Below are positions 57,146 to 64,000 of a stretch of 64,000 bases of DNA, one piece after another. Position 1 is the first letter of the stretch, and every line of letters begins with the position of its first letter. This DNA is from Molanna angustata (Eukaryota > Arthropoda > Insecta > Trichoptera > Molannidae). Under the pieces are notes generated by a model. That model was not told the origin of the DNA, ran no database searches, and saw only the letters and a program-made list of their open reading frames with translations. Both the position numbers and the translations under genes were made by a program. The stretch lies in the NCBI GenBank assembly GCA_963576475.1, contig OY754975.1:17679381-17743380 (forward strand), written 5' to 3'.

Positions 57146-57389
57146 AATTACATTCCTTAAGTTACAATATTAAATTTATAATATGGGATACATGTTTTTT
57201 ATTTAATTACTAATTAATCAAATGTTTATACAATATTTTTTATAATACAGTTTATAGTGATATGAAAAATCTTCTTTTACCATAGCTATAAAATAGGCTA
57301 TACTTTTTCCATATATTATATTTTCAGTTATTTATGTGGAGTAAATAAAATAGTTCAAAATTTAGCACAAATATAATATATGCTATAAC

Positions 57390-57720
57390 CGTGGGGGCAA
57401 GAGGTGTGCCCGCAAAGTTTTTTATATTCCTACTTTAAGGACCTAGGTCTCCCTAGGGGTAAAATGAAAGAACTTCTAAATAGGGTGGTAAAATCAGCAT
57501 TGTCCGCGTCATGTTGGATTTGGTTGCGCAGGGGAGTAGAGTATCATTCAGAGGTTGTGAGTGGTGAGCGTGACTCGAGTCACAAAGGGGCCCCTTAATC
57601 CTGCATACATGCTCGCAAGCCCGTGTTGCTCACCTATTCTGACAGGTACTTTGGTCGCCTGTGCTCGTGGGCCTGGATTCGTGATTCCAGTGAAACCACG
57701 ATCGCCTTAATCTTTTATAT
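57390..57720. other. GC-richer patch of unknown origin
   Basis: Richer in G+C than its flanks, with gtgggggcaagaggtgtgcc, ctaggtctccctagg and cctgtgctcgtgggcctgga. A 64-codon frame (57404-57598) has no recognised motif. Probably transposon-derived. Confidence 0.35.
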
Positions 57721-59817
57721 CATATTGATCTTATTTTAAATTTCATGTTTGGTGTCAATTTTCTTCTCGATTAAATTGTTTCCAAAATGTTGTAGCACAG
57801 TCAAAATATGATTTATTGCCATTATGTTTATAATAAATAAACATTTAATTAATGTGAATATATAAAATAATAACAAAACCAATTGTAATTCAATATTTAT
57901 AAAAAAAACACATCGAATTCCTATTTGATTACTCGCGAATCAATTGATATTATTTGGTAACAGTCACGTAGAAAGCAATATGTCTCGACTGATAATTTAA
58001 GGAAATTATACTTTATTTCAAATTAACTTCAGATTGAAATTCAAGCACACAACAAGTAGGAATTAATTGCGTCGAAATTCAATTCGAAGTTGGCGCAATT
58101 GCTAAACTGTGGGAATTACAATTAATATACCACGCGATGTATGCACAACTAGCTAAATATATTATTTGGAAATTTAAATTCAAAGCGGGAAGATAAACTT
58201 TTATTGCCAACATATATTATACCTACGACGTCATTTGATTTGGAAAAGGAACTTAATTTAGTATTTTTGATTATACAACCAACATAGGGGTCTAGTGATG
58301 ACTTGTCATAAAAAAATGTGAAATTCTATAACTTGTTATGTCTAATGAGTTGTGATATGACTTGTCACAAAAAATGTGAAATCCTATAAATTGTTATATC
58401 TAATGAGTTGATATGACTTGTCACAAAAAATGTGAAATCCTATAACTTTTCCTGTCTAATCCAATGACAATTAATAATATAGATCACTAGATATAATTTA
58501 TTGTTTTTAATATTCATGGTCTTCATGTGCGCAAAAATCTGGTTTATATATACTTATTGGTCTTCATCTTCGTGTTTGACTTAATTGAATATAATGAGGA
58601 TGGAATATCGTATCAAAATTAAATATGTAACTACTTAATTTGAATTTTCAACGTACAATTCTTGATGGAACTCTTAATTAGTAAAACAATACGTAAAAGG
58701 AAAATACTAATCATATTTTTTTCAAAAAATGCTGAACGATTTTTTCTTTTTATTTATTAATATATTCAACATATACAATTAAAGACACATAAAAAATTAC
58801 AAAATAGACAAAATAACAAGTTGTGCAAGCACTAGTGTGTAAATGAGATAGTTTATTTATTTTCCATCATGTTTTCTCCTTCTTTTCTTATTGATGCGAA
58901 TACATTTTTACTGTTGAAGTTTATTTGTTGTAGGTTTAAACGAAGACAACTAATTATAGTTTCAAAATAATAAATCTTAAAGATTCAAGTTGCTTTAGAA
59001 CGTTAAAAGACTTATGGCAATAAACCTACCATTCTACACATTTTTCTATGTAAATTAAAATATGTACAAACTTACAAGTGAGGATATGAACAGCATTTTT
59101 TAAAATAAAATAAATGTTTATATCTCAAACTCTCTCCCGAGTTATATAGAGTTAGGTACTTTAAGATATTGGCCCTTCGTTTCTCTCAAACTGCTGGGAT
59201 TAATATATTGCCAGTGTTTATATTATATTACATTGCTTTGCTTTGTCGCCCTCAATGTTACAATTGTTATTTTATGGAGCTTTTAGTTCGTCTCTTCAAC
59301 AACATCCAACGAAAAACATTAAAACAATTTATTGCTCTCTCATTCAGAGATATAAATGCGCCGTAGCGCACTCTACTTAACACATTCGCTTAATAGTTAA
59401 TATAAATACCTATAAAAGTATTATTATATACATACATAAGAACATTTTATGTATATAAAAGTTGTAAGATTTTAATTTTGGACTTCTCGGCACAAATTGA
59501 AAGTTGTTTGTAGTTGAAATGTTGTAGTTTAATTTTATGGTATCATTTTGATATCTTCCACTTGGACATTTTTCGGTGGAATAGATCCAAAAGAAGATAT
59601 TGTAGGGACCACGTAGCCAGAATGGACAGTGATTGACTTGCGTATATAGCAGCAAATGAAATCCCTTCTGGTCGTCTTCTACCCGAAAGACCAACATCTA
59701 TGTATTGATTTTGAACTGCAGAATTTTTGCAATTACATTTTTTTTTATTTTGACAAGTATTTGTCTATCAACATATTATACAAATCGCATAAAAATCAAT
59801 TTACGCAAAATTATTAG
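57721..59817. other. Intron sequence with a short tandem repeat
   Basis: AT-rich. A three-unit repeat lies at 58290-58465 (listed next). 59540-59700 is slightly GC-richer with no intact frame of known type. Confidence 0.35.
58290..58465 (+). repeat. Three-unit tandem repeat, about 58-65 bp per unit
   Basis: gacttgtcacaaaaaatgtg, then aaatcctataacttgttat and tctaatgagttg, recur three times. The last unit decays. Confidence 0.75.
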
Positions 59818-59925
59818 TTGAACTATGTGGCTCAGTTGGTTAGCTGTCTGACTTCTGGATTTTTGGTCGCGGGTTCGATTACCGGTGGAGACACGGTTTT
59901 CAATTATGTTTTCATACATATATTA
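59818..59925 (+). mobile_element. SINE family 2, head part
   Basis: actatgtggctcagttggtt, gtcgcgggttcgattaccgg, ggagacacggttttcaatta. The body breaks off at about 59925. It lies about 165 bases from the donor of the 60090 exon. Confidence 0.7.
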
Positions 59926-60089
59926 TGTGGTATTTTTTCTTTTATAAGATTATGCCGAAACAAACCAGCACACCGAATGTCGTGATGGCATAAATGGATG
60001 CATGATTAAATTCTATATGAATGAATGGTACACTTGTATGTATACATTTTGATAAAAAGTATGTAGAAAAAGTATATCAATTAACTAAC

Positions 60090-60233
60090 CTGCTCTACTC
60101 GCGTCTTTCATAAGTTCTTGTAGCAGGTCATCTTTAACTTCTATACCCAAATTCCTTAGCATGAACTGAAGCTCACTTAACGTCACGTGTCCATCACTAT
60201 CACGGTCGAGAAGACCAAAGGCTGTGCGTAAAT
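60090..60233 (-). CDS. Eip63F-1: Eip63F-1 (ecdysone-induced calmodulin-like protein), first visible exon
   Basis: Minus-strand acceptor tttcttcttccag and donor GCAG|gttagt bound 144 bases, residues 1-49 of the visible 148. It holds EF-hand 1 with a complete calcium loop (D-R-D-S-D-G-H-V-T-L-S-E) and the entering helix of EF-hand 2. Joined to 16941-17070, 12824-12972 and 11051-11073 (split Gly, Arg and Glu codons all fit), it gives a protein with three good EF-hands, a degenerate second one and an acidic linker. The first codon is split (G from an exon beyond the window), so the N-terminus, some 45 residues if the length is like Drosophila E63-1, is missing. The fly gene responds to ecdysone and is tied to calcium-dependent glue secretion (general knowledge). 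The identification comes from memory of the family, not a search. Confidence 0.92.
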
Positions 60234-61636
60234 CTGGAAGAAGAAAAAAAGATCAGTCGATAGATTTTATTCAGCCAATTTTCACATTTTTAACTAGACA
60301 TGCAGCCATAGTTTCAGTATTCGAGATTATACACTAACGAATCCACTTTAATTGTAATTCGTTTAGTTGTAAAAGATGAATGTGATTATGTTTGTTTGGT
60401 TTTCGGTATGTGAACCTACAGTTTTTTTGTTTATATTAAAAAAAAAACACTCGTCTTAACTATGCAGATATGTTCAACAATTCCAAAGATGGGCGAATAC
60501 TGACAGGGAATTTAAAATTCACAAGCAATTATGAGATAAAAAAATACGCAATCAATTTGATATCAGGGCCACATACTCAGAAGTCAGAAGCATTTATTTA
60601 CTCCTGCAGATCATCATCGCGAGATGGCGAGGTGTGGCAGAAGAAAGATATCATGGCTCGGCAATATTAGAGTCAGAGAGCTGTTCTATATTGTCCACGC
60701 TTGTGGTTGGACTCTTAGGGGCAATGGTATTAAATATGCTTGATAGTAGTTCCTCATTTCGTGTGATGAGCAGCCGCTCCAGGGATGAACAGAGCTACAA
60801 GCTCTATAATGTTCCCAATGGAGTGGGGTAGGTAAATGCGAAATTCCAATCAATGTCCGAAAAAGAGAGGCATTTGCTGCGGTTAAAGACAGCGTCATGT
60901 GCCGGAGTGTTCTGATACGGCAATCCAAAAAGAAAAATGCAGCAAACGAGTGGTCAGACATAAAGGAAACATGGGATTGTCTATTAATGCCATTTTTTGC
61001 TTAAAAAAATGTATATAAATTGAAATATTTTTTAAATATGATGTATGCACACGATCTACACGGAGGGCACTGAATAGATTACGGCAAGGTGCAAAAAAAA
61101 AACCTTGTACAACTGGAGTATTGGACTGGAAGAGGATATCTTACGATTGTGGGGAGGTTAAAAATGATGAACATCTTCTTGTCTTATGAAACATGACACA
61201 TAGATGTAATGAAGAGGACTGTTATTAAAAATGATTTGATTTGGCAATCGCTGCTGCAATATACTTATTAGAATACCTATAAGGACCTAATTAATTCGAA
61301 TATGTAAAAAATATGTTTCAGGAAATAAGAAACAGTAATTTTTTTATATCATTTATGTACTTTCACGTGTCTGTCTGTACTGGAATTTCCAAACCAATTG
61401 GAGCTCTGAAACTCAGAATTTGTGTACTCCTGTTGACATTTCATGTTATTTTTATCTTTATTCATTTGATATTTTAATAAAATTGAACAATTTTGTATTT
61501 CATACAAAGTTAATAAAGTATAAAACGAAGCATTTGATGTATTTTTATGATTTTCTCTCGAGAATAACATTTTAACTTGAAGAAATTTTTTAAAAGGGTT
61601 TAAAGGGTGTATTTGTAAAAGGGTCCTTAATTTTTC
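60234..61636. other. Upstream intron with a GC-richer relic
   Basis: 60466-60970 is GC-richer and has frames of 65-91 codons on both strands (for example minus 60686-60961) that I do not recognise. It looks transposon-derived. The missing 5' exon of Eip63F-1 was looked for here and not found. Confidence 0.35.
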
Positions 61637-61939
61637 TTTTTGCTTTAATTTGTTTTGAGCATTATTGACTAAGAAGTTCTATATACAATTTTTATTATTG
61701 TGAAATCACGTATTAAGTACCTACTTAATAATCATTTTTTTTTCTTTAATTTGTTTTGAGCATTATTGACTAAGAAGTTCTATATACAATTTTTATTATT
61801 GTGAAATCACGTATTAAGTACCTACTTAATAATCAATTTTTTTTGCTTTAATTTGTTTTGAGCATTATTGACTAAGAAGTTCTATATACAATTTTTATTA
61901 TTGTGAAATCACGTATTAAGTACCTACTTAATAATCAAT
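61637..61939 (+). repeat. Three-unit tandem repeat of 101-102 bp
   Basis: ctttaatttgttttgagcat starts units at 61643, 61744 and 61846. Each continues through tattgactaagaagttctat and acgtattaagtacctactta with almost no change. Recent amplification is likely. Confidence 0.9.
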
Positions 61940-61993
61940 TCATATTAAAATCAAGCTTCTATTTAATCTAAATAAATTAATATTAATATTAAA

Positions 61994-62886
61994 AGTTGCA
62001 TGTAACACATAAGATCCAACTGTCGATGGCGATAGTATGCATAGTTGAAGAATACGTACCAAACTATAAACACTTAAACACAAATAAAAAAATATTAAGA
62101 TATTTTATTTTCTATATAAAACATGTAGATATGTATGTCAGGATAGGATAGTATGGAGGTCAGTCTGTTTTTCCTACCCAGAATATGTGAACAGCATGAT
62201 GTATGTTTGTAGATTAAGTAGGTATCAAACTATTGAGTGAGATATTGTGTAGTGTTTACTGCCTTACAAATTTTATGATACGATGTTGTCACTAAATTCA
62301 ATTCTTATAAAAATTGTTCCTATTTTTTATAGCAAATTAAATTTTCTAGTTGAGGTATTTCGGATTTTTTCGATATTTTTTAATACTTTGGAAATATAAG
62401 CTCACATAAATAAATCACAAAAAATGTTTTTCTTAAAAAAATGTTTGAGAAAATCTAAAATTTTTTGAAAAAGTAAATTACAGATTTTGTATTTGTCTAT
62501 ATTTATACCAATTTTTAGGGTTCTAGCTTATACGGCTTTTGAGATATATGGAAAAATAAATTAAAAATTAAAAAAATAATAACCCCTGACTGTAACAAAA
62601 ATTATAAATTCTGAGTATAAAAGTTTTGTAGGCCTATAACTATCTATATATTCTGAAATTCTTGGGTCTGTAAATTGAGCGGATCAAAAGTTATAAGGGA
62701 CGGACACACACAGACATATGGACACACAGACATACAGACACACTAAATGTTCTACTCCGAATACTGAGTATATCCGTATATATATAACATAATATAGACC
62801 CCGCATACAAATCTCGCGTATCTTGGCTTGATACTTTGTTGACATGTTAAGAGAATAAAATTCTCTTGAACAAATCGACAGTTGGA
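61994..62886 (+). mobile_element. Dispersed non-coding element, copy 2
   Basis: Same ends and body as 18677-19310, but about 270 bp longer between the first 55 bases and the body (62050-62345). Either copy 2 has an insertion there or copy 1 a deletion. It includes a short (ACACACAGACAT) stretch at 62706-62746 and the near-terminal hairpin gagaataaaattctc. Confidence 0.65.
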
Positions 62887-62993
62887 GAAGTCTGTAATGT
62901 AAGTGTTTGTAAATAAAAGAAATGTCAATGTTTTTGTTTGTTGATAATTTGAATGTTTGTTTTTAGTTGTATGATTAAATGATAAGCAGGTAA

Positions 62994-63263
62994 ATGAGAT
63001 TAGATCAGCTCTGGTTCATATTGAATAGTAAACTAAAAATGAGATTAGATCAGCTCTGGTTCATATTGAATAGTAAACTAAAAATGAGATTAGATCAGCT
63101 CTGGTTCATATTGAATAGTAAACTAAAAATGAGATTAGATCAGCTCTGGTTCATATTGAATAGTAAACTAAAAATGAGATTAGATCAGCTCTGGTTCATA
63201 TTGAATAGTAAACTAAAAATGAGATTAGATCAGCTCTGGTTCATATTGAATAGTAAACTAAAA
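62994..63263 (+). repeat. Perfect 45-bp minisatellite, six units
   Basis: Unit of 45 bp beginning atgagattagatcagctctg, six identical copies. Because 45 is divisible by three, the array stays open and would read as a 15-residue repeat (M-R-L-D-Q-L-W-F-I-L-N-S-K-L-K). No promoter or splice context supports translation. Identity of all units means very recent expansion. Confidence 0.95.
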
Positions 63264-64000
63264 AATTATGTATAAAAATCCAGCAGAAAGTAGGTACGTA
63301 TTTTTTCGGTACGTTCAAAAAATTTGAAGCACATTCCGAAGCAGATTATAGTAAAAGAGCAAAACAAAGATGAACAATTAAAATACGTACAGAATGTTTC
63401 ACTGTTTTTTCTTCCATTGCTGGATGATGAACTCATATTAATGAAATCTGTAAAATTGAATACTAAAGTCACAACACTTTTTTTTATTCAATTCATATTA
63501 AATTAGCCTACATATTTCACGGTTCACTTTTTTCACTCTAAATAAAAAAAAAACGAAAACAGATAAATCACAAAAAAACAAGATAAAATAATTGTATTAC
63601 ATAGAGTTATTTAAAGAAAAAAATTAAACATTTTTTGCTACAAACACATGTCATATTCAATTAGTAAAAATTAATTTTTATGTTAATATTACTTTAATCA
63701 CGAAATAAACTGTAAAGATTATTTCAACTGAAAAAACACTTTTAGGAGATTCATTAAAACTGACACACATCGTAGGAGTTTAAATTGACTCGTTCAGAGA
63801 TGCTACGTGTGAAACTGAATCATTCTGAGAAATTTTTGTTTTTTTTTTTGCCGTAAACGGTTTAATTTTAAAATTTTGACATTAAACACAGAACCTTGGC
63901 GATAAATTTATTAAGACGATAAGATAAACACCTTAGATAACATCGTTGTAAAATGTGAAGTAGTCATGTATAAAAAAACAAAGAAGACTAAATTATATTC
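63264..64000. other. Upstream intron, nothing recognised
   Basis: AT-rich. Short frames on both strands at 63266-63506 overlap each other and have no motif. Confidence 0.35.

Noticed and set aside
62994..63275. Repeat protein of six 15-residue units
   Set aside because: The frame exists only because the unit length is 45 bp. No gene context, and the array is a perfect minisatellite.
63930..63960. Possible 5' exon donor of Eip63F-1 (aag|gtgttt on the minus strand)
   Set aside because: The codons before it do not fit the family, and no start or acceptor supports an exon.

Overview
The window is nuclear DNA of an insect, most likely a lepidopteran. It is AT-rich (roughly two thirds A+T by eye) and crowded with arthropod retrotransposons, tRNA-derived SINEs, hairpin transposons and microsatellites. 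The protein families point to an insect; the choice of Lepidoptera rests on the look of the RTE and SINE families and is less sure.

The only host gene found lies on the minus strand. Four exons (60090-60233, 16941-17070, 12824-12972, 11051-11073) have good splice sites and matching phases. They join into the last 148 residues of a four-EF-hand, calmodulin-like protein that I recognise as Eip63F-1 (E63-1), the ecdysone-induced calcium-binding protein. The first exon(s) lie beyond 64000. One intron, 17071-60089, is 43 kb long and holds most of the window. The 2.3 kb after the stop codon is very AT-rich and is probably the 3' UTR.

Layout. 1 to about 6.6 kb: the 3' part of a Ty3/gypsy element with an open gag-pol, a -1 frameshift site and a long 3' region. 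6.9-8.1 kb: a SINE and a 715-bp foldback element. 8.7-17 kb: the 3' end and three exons of Eip63F-1. 17-60 kb: the large intron, with at least eight non-LTR retrotransposon fragments (RTE, R1-clade and unassigned types), two SINE families (five and about nine copies), a mariner relic, a hAT-like element, several hairpin MITEs, and long (TA), (ATTT) and (AAAT) arrays. 60-64 kb: the first visible exon, then minisatellites and a second copy of a dispersed element seen at 18.7 kb.

Several insertions are nested, and target-site duplications fix their order: an R1-clade element sits inside a SINE, an RTE fragment inside a mariner relic, and a SINE inside a hAT-like element. I found no new multi-gene system. 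The most unusual objects are a 224-bp insertion made mostly of two 76-bp inverted arms with a 17-bp duplication, a perfect six-unit 45-bp minisatellite, and the large TE-filled intron.
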